From: Ruminococcus flavefaciens | GTDB taxonomy: Bacteria > Bacillota > Clostridia > Oscillospirales > Ruminococcaceae | Length of the DNA: 44,212 nucleotides | Direction: 5' to 3' | Assembly: GCA_023667045.1 (NCBI GenBank) | Contig: JAMPAU010000001.1 | Coordinates: 1,032,569-1,076,780 of the forward strand | The notes under the pieces: generated by a model | The model's database searches: none | The model's input: only the letters and a program-made list of their open reading frames with translations | Told to the model about the DNA's origin: nothing | Part shown: positions 23,754 through 31,536 of the stretch, piece by piece | How positions within the stretch are numbered: position 1 is the stretch's first letter | Layout: the number at the start of each line of letters is the position of its first letter | Made by a program: the position numbers and the translations under genes

Positions 23754-25259
23754 TCAGTATACACTTCTTGATGCAGTATTTTCAGACTTTGCATTTGCGG
23801 GCGGAGTGCCGAAAATAGACCGTCCGTTTTTGGTGATGTCTTCTATAATAAGACCCTCTCCGGAGAGTTCGCTTCTTATGTCTTTCCACTTTGAACCGCA
23901 CGTACCTTTTGATGATTCCTTGTGGTCTATATCAATAACCGGTTGTCCGTCGTCAACCACAGATACCCTGTCATATTTTATAATCTCGTCTCCGGCGGTG
24001 CATTCAATGCAGTAGCCGTCATTTAGGAAGTCGCCGTTTTTCACTACTTTTACATCATAGTTCATTTTCAGCATGACTTTTTTTATACTCAGCATATTGT
24101 AGATAGTTTTCTTCATATTCTGGTGAACGAGAACCGCCTTGTTTGAGGCTTCTTCTATCAGATTGCTGAGGTCGGAAATATAGGATTCAGCGAGGTCAAA
24201 CTGTTCATTGTCGTACATTGCGTTTATCTGTGAGAGCCTGTCAGAAATAAGCTGAGGATAGTCTGTGTCGCTGTTTTTTTCAAGAAACTCCTGTAGGGTC
24301 ATTTTACTGCCACGCTTGTCTTCACGCTTAAATTCGTCTTCCGGATTTGAAAAAATCCTGTTGTCGAGCCTTTCGCATACGTTGTCAATCATAGACTTTA
24401 TCTGTCCTTGACGTTCAAGGAAAGCACTGTATACTTTATTCAGTTCACTGCTAAAAATGGATATTTCAGTTGACATGGCAGAATAACCGCTGATTACTTC
24501 GCTGTCTGACTTATTGAGGAATGTAAGTGTTTTTTCCGCAAGTATTTTGTAGTCTTCACTGAGGAATTTTCCGGCTGTTGCCTTGTCGATTTCAGTAAAT
24601 TCCTTGCGGATTGTATCTCTTGTGTCTTTAGCGTGTTTTCTTACTTCAATAGCTTCTTTTGATTTTTTAGTAATATCTGCCACAGAGCTGGCTATTTTTT
24701 TAAATTCAGACTTTTTGCTTTCGATAACAGATTCATTGTTTTTAGCCTTTGAGCATACCGATGTAAATTCACTGCGGACAGAATTTACAGCAGAGGAAAG
24801 ATTTCTGTATTCCTGTGCAATGTTTCCGGCACTTCTGTACTCGTCGTCACAGTACCAAGGGTCACTGTGTCTGCTGGTATGTATTTTGTCAGATATGCAT
24901 TTTCTTATGTCTTCTGCTCTCTTGTCGGTATCTTTATAACGGCTTAAAAGAGAAGTATAGGAGTTTTCGTTCACATCTACTATATAATTCTCTCTGCCGT
25001 TGTGAAATTCGCTTACAAAATCGTTGTATTCCTTTTCAAGCTTTTCGACAGCTTCCGGAAATTCATTTTTCACCTCGTCGGAAATAACCAGTTTAGCAGA
25101 TGGGATTTCCTTTTCTGCCTCATTGTAGGCTTTTTTTAGTCTGTTACAGGCAGACTGTGCTTTTTTGAATGCGTCGTTTAAAATATCCATAGAGGCACTG
25201 CGTGTATTTTCGCCGTTTCTGAGAAGTGCGTTTACCTCAGACGCTTTTTTTCCGCTCAT
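23754..25259 (-). CDS. Coiled-coil protein with C-terminal globular domain (501 aa)
   Basis: Mostly helical protein. Long amphipathic helices with spectrin-like breaks run through ~20-390, including several Ser-rich stretches. A compact C-terminal domain (~395-485) has alternating strands (NYDVKVVKNGDFLNDGYCIECTAGDEIIKYDRVSVVDDGQPVIDIDHKE, then SKWKDIRSELSGEGLIIEDITKNG). I recognise no family. The start overlaps the stop of the radical SAM gene by 4 bp (ATGA), and the next gene begins 14 bp after its stop. It is probably a structural or adaptor subunit of the same complex. Confidence 0.75.
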   Translation of the reverse strand: MSGKKASEVNALLRNGENTRSASMDILNDAFKKAQSACNRLKKAYNEAEKEIPSAKLVISDEVKNEFPEAVEKLEKEYNDFVSEFHNGRENYIVDVNENSYTSLLSRYKDTDKRAEDIRKCISDKIHTSRHSDPWYCDDEYRSAGNIAQEYRNLSSAVNSVRSEFTSVCSKAKNNESVIESKKSEFKKIASSVADITKKSKEAIEVRKHAKDTRDTIRKEFTEIDKATAGKFLSEDYKILAEKTLTFLNKSDSEVISGYSAMSTEISIFSSELNKVYSAFLERQGQIKSMIDNVCERLDNRIFSNPEDEFKREDKRGSKMTLQEFLEKNSDTDYPQLISDRLSQINAMYDNEQFDLAESYISDLSNLIEEASNKAVLVHQNMKKTIYNMLSIKKVMLKMNYDVKVVKNGDFLNDGYCIECTAGDEIIKYDRVSVVDDGQPVIDIDHKESSKGTCGSKWKDIRSELSGEGLIIEDITKNGRSIFGTPPANAKSENTASRSVY

Positions 25260-25852
25260 TCCAAATCCTCCAGTTCCCTTAAAAATTGACTGTAAAAGTC
25301 TTTTGGCGGTATACCTATAAAATATATTTCACCGTTGTCGTCTATTTCAAATGAGAAGTCCCTTTGCTTTGACGACAGGATTTTTTCAGCATAAGGCTTG
25401 TATTTTTCTGTAAAGAAATAAATATCTTGATTATCCGAACCCCTGTAAGCAGAACCGCTGTTCATTTCGTCTAAATATTCGCCGTCAACAAATATATCGA
25501 CATTGCGGAAAAATTCTTCTGAATCGGGGTACATGGCGAGTATTTCGCTGTAGGTATACCCCGAATAGAGCATTACATCAAGTTTGGTGTGTAATTTGAG
25601 CAGGGTTATGAGTTCTTTAAGTTCATTGTATTGAAGAAAAGGCTCGCCACCGCTGACAGTTATTCCGCATATGTCGTCAAGAGAGGTTATGCAGTTTATT
25701 ATTTCTTTAACGCTTTTTGTGTAGCCTCCGCTGAATTTTCTGCCCTCCGGATTTATGCAGTTAGGGCAGTTTTTTTTACAGCCTTGAACCCAGATTACAT
25801 AGCGTTTTCCAGGTCCGAGACTGTTTGTTATAGATTCGTGACTTATTCTCAT
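25256..25852 (-). CDS. NrdG-like radical SAM protein
   Basis: 198 aa. Canonical radical SAM motif CX3CX2C at Cys25, Cys29, Cys32 (VQGCKKNCPNCINPEGRKF), preceded by GPGKRYVIWVQGC as in NrdG-type activases, and the SAM-binding GGE motif (68-70, TVSGGEPFLQ). This group binds one [4Fe-4S] cluster and makes a 5'-deoxyadenosyl radical. NrdG-like members usually activate a glycyl radical enzyme, but none is encoded in this operon. It could therefore modify a neighbouring protein or act on a partner elsewhere. ATG overlaps the upstream stop (TAATG) and its own stop overlaps the next ATG, so its expression is tightly coupled to the coiled-coil genes. Confidence 0.85.
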   Translation of the reverse strand: MRISHESITNSLGPGKRYVIWVQGCKKNCPNCINPEGRKFSGGYTKSVKEIINCITSLDDICGITVSGGEPFLQYNELKELITLLKLHTKLDVMLYSGYTYSEILAMYPDSEEFFRNVDIFVDGEYLDEMNSGSAYRGSDNQDIYFFTEKYKPYAEKILSSKQRDFSFEIDDNGEIYFIGIPPKDFYSQFLRELEDLE

Positions 25853-27747
25853 TATTCAGCAGATACTATAGCTTTCTTGTCAATAGAGCCGTCGTCTTTT
25901 CTGCGGAGAGCAGGCACATATATGGCGTTGGCATTCCAGAAGTCCGTCCTTCTTGGTTCGGAGAGGTCTTTCATGTTAGCCCTCTTGAAATCAATACTGT
26001 TAGTGCCGTCAAGACCCAAATCATCGAGAGCCTTACCGCCGTAATATTCGTTTACAGCCTTGATAAGATTTCGCTCGTCTTCTGTGAGGGTTTCCTGATG
26101 TTTGTTTCTGTATGTTTCAAGAGAATTATATACTACTCTTGCAAAGCCGTAATCAGCAGAGAAGTATGTTATGAACTTGATAAGGTCTTTAAAGGGCAGT
26201 AAGCCGGCGTCTTCCTTAACCTGTATGCCCATTTCGTTGTAAGCCCAGTCCATAGACTTTTGGCACTTATACATAAGGTTGTAGATTTTGCAGTAGTCGC
26301 TTACAGATTCGTCATGCTTTGAGATAGTATCGTTTACTGTTTTGAGTTCGGCATTGAGACTGTCAATAGTATTGTTGCGTTCTGTAATGGTATTGTTAGC
26401 GGTTGCGAGGTTATTTTCGAGCCTTTCAATTTCGCTGTCACGGTCTGCAATAGTTCTGTTAGCGGATTCTATGTTGGCTTTAAGAGTTTCGATTGTCTTA
26501 TTGCGGTCTTTTATACTATCGTTGGCTTCTTTGAGGTTATTATTTAAAGTCTGGATAGTGCGGTTGCGTTGTTCAATGGTGTCATTGGCGTTTCTGATGT
26601 CATTTTTGAGTGATTCTATTTTTTCCTCACGGTCTTGAATGTAATCATTAGCTTCATCAAGATTTACTCCAAGACGAGTTATTGTTTCATTACGTATTAC
26701 AATAGTGTCATTTGCTTTTTTAAGCTGTTCATTGAGGTCAGCGATTTTTTCGTTACGCTCATCAATAGTCTCGTTTGCGTTTCTGAGGTCATTTTTGAGA
26801 GATTCTATTTCGTCGTCACGTTCTTCAATGCTTTTTTTTGCATTGGACAGTGAAACAGTGAGGTCTTCAATAGTCTCGTTGCAGTTTTGGATAGTAGACT
26901 TAGCTTTTTCAAGTTTTTCGGCGAGTGTATCAATAGTTTCGTTACGCTCATCAATGGTCTCGTTGGCGTTTTTGAGGTCGTTTTCGAGTGATTCTATTTT
27001 TCTGTCAAGCTTTTCGATTTCTTCGGAGTGCTGATTCTGAAGTTCCTGTGTTTTGAGGTCAAAATCTTCCCTATATGTTTCAAGCTCAGATTCTGCCGAT
27101 TTCAGCTTGGTGGACAGCTTGTCATTTTCGCTGTAAACTTCGTCAGTTTCGGCGTGAAGTTCTTCCAGTTTGTCTTTTATCTTGTCGAGTTCAGACTTGA
27201 GAGCCTTGTTTTCAGCGGTCAGTTTATCTACCTTTTCCAGAGCCTCATCTGCGGACTGGTGGGTTTCTTCCAGTTCATCTTCAGTTTTCTGTAGTTTGGT
27301 TTCTGTTTTTTCAAGCTTGTTTTTCAGCCTGTCACGCTCGTCATAAACTTCGTCAGCCTCGTCATGCAGTTCTTCGAGTTCTTTTTTAGCTTTTCTGATT
27401 TCTTTCTTCAGAGACTCGACCGTGCTGTCTGAGTATTCATTGTCTGAGGTGGTATTTTCTGCGGATATTTCCGCCGACTTACTAGACTGTGTCTTGCTCA
27501 AATCAGAAACTTTTTTGTCAAGCTCCTCTAATTTAGGGAGAACAATTTCTTTTATCAGCTTTAGTACTTCGTTGTCCTTGCTGGAAGAATATTTGTCCAG
27601 TTCATCATCAAAGGAATGTGAGTTGGATTCAAAGAAATCCATATCCAGTTCATTATTTTTGGTTGTATCGTCCAAATCTTCCATAGAAGAAGTTTTTTCA
27701 GATTCTTTTTGGCTGTTGTAAGTGGCGTGCCTGTATTGTTTTGCCAT
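25852..27747 (-). CDS. 631-aa coiled-coil protein with ten 21-residue repeats
   Basis: Residues 1-110 are acidic and Ser-rich. Residues ~109-260 form a coiled coil containing modules ELEELHDEADEVYDERDRLK and a variant with HAETDEVYSENDK. Residues 261-470 form ten tandem 21-residue units, each beginning AN-x-(T/S)-I-x-x-R-(N/D) and continuing x-x-I-x-x-L. Twenty-one residues are exactly three heptads, so the array makes a continuous coiled coil of roughly 30 nm. Residues ~484-631 are a globular C-terminal domain (CKIYNLMYKCQKSMDWAYNEMGIQ...). No membrane segment. AAGGAG precedes the ATG. It is likely the scaffold of the operon. Function unknown; homologs would need a search limited to the C-terminal domain. 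Confidence 0.85.
   Translation of the reverse strand: MAKQYRHATYNSQKESEKTSSMEDLDDTTKNNELDMDFFESNSHSFDDELDKYSSSKDNEVLKLIKEIVLPKLEELDKKVSDLSKTQSSKSAEISAENTTSDNEYSDSTVESLKKEIRKAKKELEELHDEADEVYDERDRLKNKLEKTETKLQKTEDELEETHQSADEALEKVDKLTAENKALKSELDKIKDKLEELHAETDEVYSENDKLSTKLKSAESELETYREDFDLKTQELQNQHSEEIEKLDRKIESLENDLKNANETIDERNETIDTLAEKLEKAKSTIQNCNETIEDLTVSLSNAKKSIEERDDEIESLKNDLRNANETIDERNEKIADLNEQLKKANDTIVIRNETITRLGVNLDEANDYIQDREEKIESLKNDIRNANDTIEQRNRTIQTLNNNLKEANDSIKDRNKTIETLKANIESANRTIADRDSEIERLENNLATANNTITERNNTIDSLNAELKTVNDTISKHDESVSDYCKIYNLMYKCQKSMDWAYNEMGIQVKEDAGLLPFKDLIKFITYFSADYGFARVVYNSLETYRNKHQETLTEDERNLIKAVNEYYGGKALDDLGLDGTNSIDFKRANMKDLSEPRRTDFWNANAIYVPALRRKDDGSIDKKAIVSAE
26338..26967 (-). 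repeat. 63-bp tandem coding repeat (ten units)
   Basis: Ten in-frame units of 63 bp inside the 631-aa coiled-coil gene. DNA identity between units is partial, while the protein pattern AN..I..RN..I..L...L is kept, so the array is old and under selection for heptads. Confidence 0.85.
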
Positions 27748-27767
27748 GTTTTTATAATCTCCTTCCG

Positions 27768-28214
27768 TTAATTTTCGGGGTCAGCGTGAAATTTTTTCAG
27801 TTCTTCTTCTGCTATTTTCAGACTGATTTTCAGCCTGTCACGCTCGTCATAAACCTTGTCAGCCTCGTCATGCAGTTCTTCGAGTTCTTTTTTAGTTTGT
27901 CTGAGTTCTTTGTCACGTTCTGCAATAATGCTGTGCTTTTTTTCAAGTTCTTCAGTGAGTGTATCAATAGTTTCGTTATGCTTATCAATAATCTTACTGA
28001 AACTTTTAGGGTCATTTTTGAGGTCTTCAATAATTTCCTTATAGCGTTCAATGGTAATGTAAGATGTGTAAAGCCTTTCAGTGAGGGTATCAATAGTTTC
28101 GTTACACTCATCAATGGTGCTGTTGGCGTTTCTGAGGTCATTTCTGAGAGAATCTATTTCGTCCTTAAGAATATGGTTATATTTATGAAGTAAATCTTCA
28201 ATTGATTTAGACAT
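27768..28214 (-). CDS. Small coiled-coil paralog A (148 aa)
   Basis: Almost entirely coiled coil. Residues 1-95 contain two units related to the 21-residue repeat of the 631-aa protein (RNDLRNANSTIDECNETIDTL). The C-terminal half carries ELEELHDEADKVYDERDRLK and ends KISLKIAEEELKKFHADPEN, nearly the same as paralog B. AAGGAGATTATGA precedes the ATG, and this leader is repeated before paralog B. It probably arose by duplication and may co-assemble with the long protein. There is no catalytic motif. Confidence 0.78.
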   Translation of the reverse strand: MSKSIEDLLHKYNHILKDEIDSLRNDLRNANSTIDECNETIDTLTERLYTSYITIERYKEIIEDLKNDPKSFSKIIDKHNETIDTLTEELEKKHSIIAERDKELRQTKKELEELHDEADKVYDERDRLKISLKIAEEELKKFHADPEN

Positions 28215-28230
28215 TCATAATCTCCTTTCG

Positions 28231-28740
28231 TCAGTTTATGAGGTCAGCGTGCAGTTTTTTCAGTTCTTCTTCTGCTATTTTCAGACTGATTTTCAGCCTG
28301 TCACGCTCGTCATAAACCTTGTCAGCCTCGCTGTGCAGTTCTTCGAGTTCCTTTTCAAGCTTTGCAGTAATTTTGTCAGCGGTCTGTAGCTTTTCTGTGA
28401 GGTCAGCTATTGTTTCATCACGTTCTGCAATATCGCTGTTGGCTTTTTCAAGTTTTTCTTTGAGGTCTGTAATAGTTTCCTCATGCTTTGCAATAGTGCT
28501 GTGGGCTTTGTCAAGCTTGTGTTTCAGCCTGTCACGCTTATCATAAACTTCGTCAGCCTCGTCATGTAGTTCTTCGAGTTCTTTTTTAGCTTTTCTGAGG
28601 TCTTTCTTTAAAGACTCGACCGTGCTGTTCTTCGAGTTTTTTTTTGCTTTTCTAAGTTCTTTGGTACGATTTGCAATATAGTTGTCGACTTCGTCAACAC
28701 TTATGAGAGGCAGTTCAACACCAGAAAAGTAATCAGGCAT
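28231..28740 (-). CDS. Small coiled-coil paralog B (169 aa)
   Basis: Short unique N-terminus (MPDYFSGVELPLISVDEVDNYIANRTKE), then coiled coil. Two copies of the EELH(D/S)EAD(E/K)VYD(E/K)RDRLK module (~78-97 and ~134-153) flank two units of the 21-residue type (AHSTIAKHEETITDL, ANSDIAERDETIADL). It ends KISLKIAEEELKKLHADLIN. The unique N-terminus may be a targeting or binding peptide. Upstream is a broken copy of the same gene with the same 3' end. Confidence 0.78.
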   Translation of the reverse strand: MPDYFSGVELPLISVDEVDNYIANRTKELRKAKKNSKNSTVESLKKDLRKAKKELEELHDEADEVYDKRDRLKHKLDKAHSTIAKHEETITDLKEKLEKANSDIAERDETIADLTEKLQTADKITAKLEKELEELHSEADKVYDERDRLKISLKIAEEELKKLHADLIN

Positions 28741-28756
28741 TCATAATCTCCTTTCG

Positions 28757-28970
28757 TCAGTTTATGAGGTCAGCGTGAAGTTTTTTCAGTTCTTCTTCTG
28801 CTATTTGCAGACTGACTTTCAGCCTGTCACGCTCGTCATAAACCTCGTCAGCCTCGCTGTGCAGTTCTTCGAGTTCCTTTTAAAGCCTTGCAGTAGTTTT
28901 GTTAGCTGTCTGTAGTTTTTCGTTAAGTTTTTCGTTTGTTGCACTCTGCAATGGTATTGTTTGAACTCAT
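28757..28970 (-). pseudogene. Broken third small coiled-coil paralog
   Basis: The ATG at 28970 has a good SD, but its frame stops after 15 codons. Shifting frame recovers EKLNEKLQTANKTTARL, a TAA where paralog B has GAA (Glu), and then ELEELHSEADEVYDERDRLK...EEELKKLHADLIN to the stop at 28757. It thus carries at least one frameshift and one nonsense mutation compared with paralog B. The flanking leader sequence is repeated before paralogs A and B. The gene lies 16 bp after the Hsp70-like gene. Confidence 0.85.
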
Positions 28971-28986
28971 TAATAATCTCCTTGTG

Positions 28987-31536
28987 TCAGTTTCTGAGGT
29001 CAGCGTCAAATTCGCCCGTCTTGACATCTATAGTATGGATTTCGGGATTTTCGCTCACAGAATCGCCGTTTACTATGCAGTACTCTATAGTGTGTTCGTT
29101 TTTGATACGGATAAATATAGTATAGCCACGAGCGTCGGGGGTGCTGATGAGCAGGGGCTTTTCGTTTTTGGTTTTGACTTCACGGAATTCAATATCAGTT
29201 TCGTTTTTGAGAATCTTTCTGAATTTAACCCACTCTGAGCTTTCGGGGTCAACTTCAATCTCCTTGAATTTATTAGCACTGGTAAATCCGATAAAGTACT
29301 TGAATTTAGCTTCGTCGCCGTAAACCTGCATATCGCTGAGACAGAGCTGACCGAGAGCCACTGCTGTTTTAGGAGTAACGGCATAACGGGGGTTTGTCTC
29401 TGTCTGGTCTTCAATCTGGTCAACAAGCTGTATTCTGTTGTTTGTGAAATTTTCTTTAAATTTCTTTTCCATGCTTTCTCGTACTATCTTACTTCTTGAA
29501 CTGTTTCCTGCTCTGAAGATATACACTTCTGATTTATTATAGTAAGGAGTATTCTTGAAAGCAATATCCATTTCCTGAGAGAATATCTCGATTTTTTCCT
29601 TAATGATATTATCAATATATCCCTCTATGTCGTCACGGTCAACGCTGAAACGTATATCGTCTATGGCAGTGCCATTGCATGAATACATAGTCACCTTGTC
29701 TTGTTCATTGTAGCTTTTTCCCTCAAAGATTTTTCTTGAGATTCTTTCGCTTATTACGTTGAGGTTAGCCTTTGCGTCGCTTGACCTGCTGTTAAGCCTT
29801 GACGGAAGTTCAGCCGGAACTTTTTCACCGAAAGGAATTTTAATCGGTATGTCGTTTTCAATCATAAGATTGATATTTTCGCAGTAGATTTTATAGGAAA
29901 CTTTCTCAATGATTCTTTCACCGCCTGCATCATCAAAGCCGTTTGTTCTCTTGATTGTTATAGCTGGTACATCGTATTCCTCGTCCATAGTAAGCTCGCC
30001 AAAAGAGAAGTCCAGAGTACCACCGCCGAAATCATACACGGCAAATAATGTTTTCTGGTCGTATTCAACAGGCAGATAATCAGTACCGCATATTGCACCG
30101 ATATATGCAACAGGCTCTGCATTTTCCATTTTTACATCAACCTTGTCACGCAGGGTTTTTGGCACAGAACGCTGAATACCGTATTTAAGAGAATTTGAAA
30201 TAAGCTGTTTTATTTCTTCATTGAATTTTACAGGGGAGGTAATGCGGAAATTAATATGAATTTTTCCCTCTACTACATTGTTTACACAGCGACCGATAAG
30301 ATAGCCGTAAAAAGCTACAGGGTCGAAATGATTTTCATTCTGCTTTTTTGGGTCATCAACGATATAAACGTATTCGTCTGTCTTGTCATACGGAATAACC
30401 TGTGGTTCTTCCTTTTCAATTTCAATCTGATAAGGGGTCATCTTGAGCAGGGTCTGTATAGAATCGAGCTGTCTCTTTTCGGCTGGTTCTTCACCGGCGA
30501 GTACTTCCTTTACGGTATAGCCGAAATCAAAATCAGACTTTAGACCCTCTCCGGTATTTGCATTGCGGAGATGAGACTGGAAACTTCCCTTTACAATAGC
30601 GGGTACATTGTTTGTATCTTCAATCCATTCCCTGTAAACGCTTTTCCAGTCGTAGACCATTATATTTGTAGGGTTTTCAAAAATATTCTCGCCGTCAACG
30701 CTTTCCACTTCACAGAGGCTTTTGAGTTCTTTCTGACCGTCGTCGTTTATATAGGCAACGCATGATGAGGAAGTACCGAAATCTACAGAAACAATATGTC
30801 TGTCTATTCTGTCGCATACGTCGTATTCTGTATTAATGAAGGCTATCTTTATTTCGCTCTGTATTATCTTTTCTATGCTTGATGTCATATCCGAGAGAAC
30901 TTCAATGTAGCCGGACAATGTGAGATATTTCTTGTTCTGAAATTCTCCTGAGAATACTGCACTTATAGCGTCAGTATTAAATTCAACGATAGCCTGATTT
31001 CTTGAATTGACAATAACATAGCCCTCTGAGCAGAGGTCTTCCGGCAGATTCATTGAGTCGGCTTTATTGAAGACAATGCGTACTTTCTTTTCTTTTTCGG
31101 GACAGAAAGTTCTTTCAATCAAAACCAGTATTTTCCTTTTGCCCATATTTGTCCAGAGACCAGCCTTTGAGTCGCAGAGATTCTGCATACGTATGGGTTC
31201 ATAGTTTAAGAGAAGATTTTCTGTAATATCGCAGTATTCAATTTTCGGGAAAGTTGCGGTTGTCTTTGCCTCGACTGCACGTATTATATCCTGCTCTGTG
31301 AGTTCGTTGATTTTTGCAAGCACAGCCTCTTTGCCCTCGAATACTTCCGTATCGAATGTATCATCAGTTACATTCTGATAAAAGATTTTCATTGCAGAGT
31401 TAGGGAGGAGTTTTTCACAATCATAGTCAATATCATTTATTGCTCTTGACTTTCCTCTTACTCTGTATACAATGGCGGACGCTGTGTTTTTGTCGATATT
31501 TTCAAGACAAAGCTGTTTGATTTTCGGGCTTCCCAT
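28987..31536 (-). CDS. Hsp70/actin-fold ATPase with long N-terminal extension
   Basis: 849 aa. Residues 1-245 are an unrecognised N-terminal region. The Hsp70-like nucleotide-binding domain spans ~247-735. Phosphate-1 motif is VDFGTSSSCVAY (251-262), phosphate-2 is YDFGGGTLDFSFG (501-513), and the adenosine motif is IFRAGNSSRS (673-682). The last ~115 residues are beta-rich and too short for a DnaK substrate-binding domain with lid; no EEVD-type tail. Such proteins switch conformation with ATP, typically as chaperones or scaffolds. A strong SD (AGGAGG) precedes the ATG, which overlaps the upstream stop (TAATG). It is the second gene of the operon. Partners are probably the neighbouring coiled-coil and AAA+ proteins; this is inference from gene order. 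Confidence 0.85.
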   Translation of the reverse strand: MGSPKIKQLCLENIDKNTASAIVYRVRGKSRAINDIDYDCEKLLPNSAMKIFYQNVTDDTFDTEVFEGKEAVLAKINELTEQDIIRAVEAKTTATFPKIEYCDITENLLLNYEPIRMQNLCDSKAGLWTNMGKRKILVLIERTFCPEKEKKVRIVFNKADSMNLPEDLCSEGYVIVNSRNQAIVEFNTDAISAVFSGEFQNKKYLTLSGYIEVLSDMTSSIEKIIQSEIKIAFINTEYDVCDRIDRHIVSVDFGTSSSCVAYINDDGQKELKSLCEVESVDGENIFENPTNIMVYDWKSVYREWIEDTNNVPAIVKGSFQSHLRNANTGEGLKSDFDFGYTVKEVLAGEEPAEKRQLDSIQTLLKMTPYQIEIEKEEPQVIPYDKTDEYVYIVDDPKKQNENHFDPVAFYGYLIGRCVNNVVEGKIHINFRITSPVKFNEEIKQLISNSLKYGIQRSVPKTLRDKVDVKMENAEPVAYIGAICGTDYLPVEYDQKTLFAVYDFGGGTLDFSFGELTMDEEYDVPAITIKRTNGFDDAGGERIIEKVSYKIYCENINLMIENDIPIKIPFGEKVPAELPSRLNSRSSDAKANLNVISERISRKIFEGKSYNEQDKVTMYSCNGTAIDDIRFSVDRDDIEGYIDNIIKEKIEIFSQEMDIAFKNTPYYNKSEVYIFRAGNSSRSKIVRESMEKKFKENFTNNRIQLVDQIEDQTETNPRYAVTPKTAVALGQLCLSDMQVYGDEAKFKYFIGFTSANKFKEIEVDPESSEWVKFRKILKNETDIEFREVKTKNEKPLLISTPDARGYTIFIRIKNEHTIEYCIVNGDSVSENPEIHTIDVKTGEFDADLRN

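Noticed and set aside
26338-26967. CRISPR-like periodic repeats
   Set aside because: The period is 63 bp with diverged units, no constant repeat plus unique spacer pattern, and it lies fully in frame within a coiled-coil gene.
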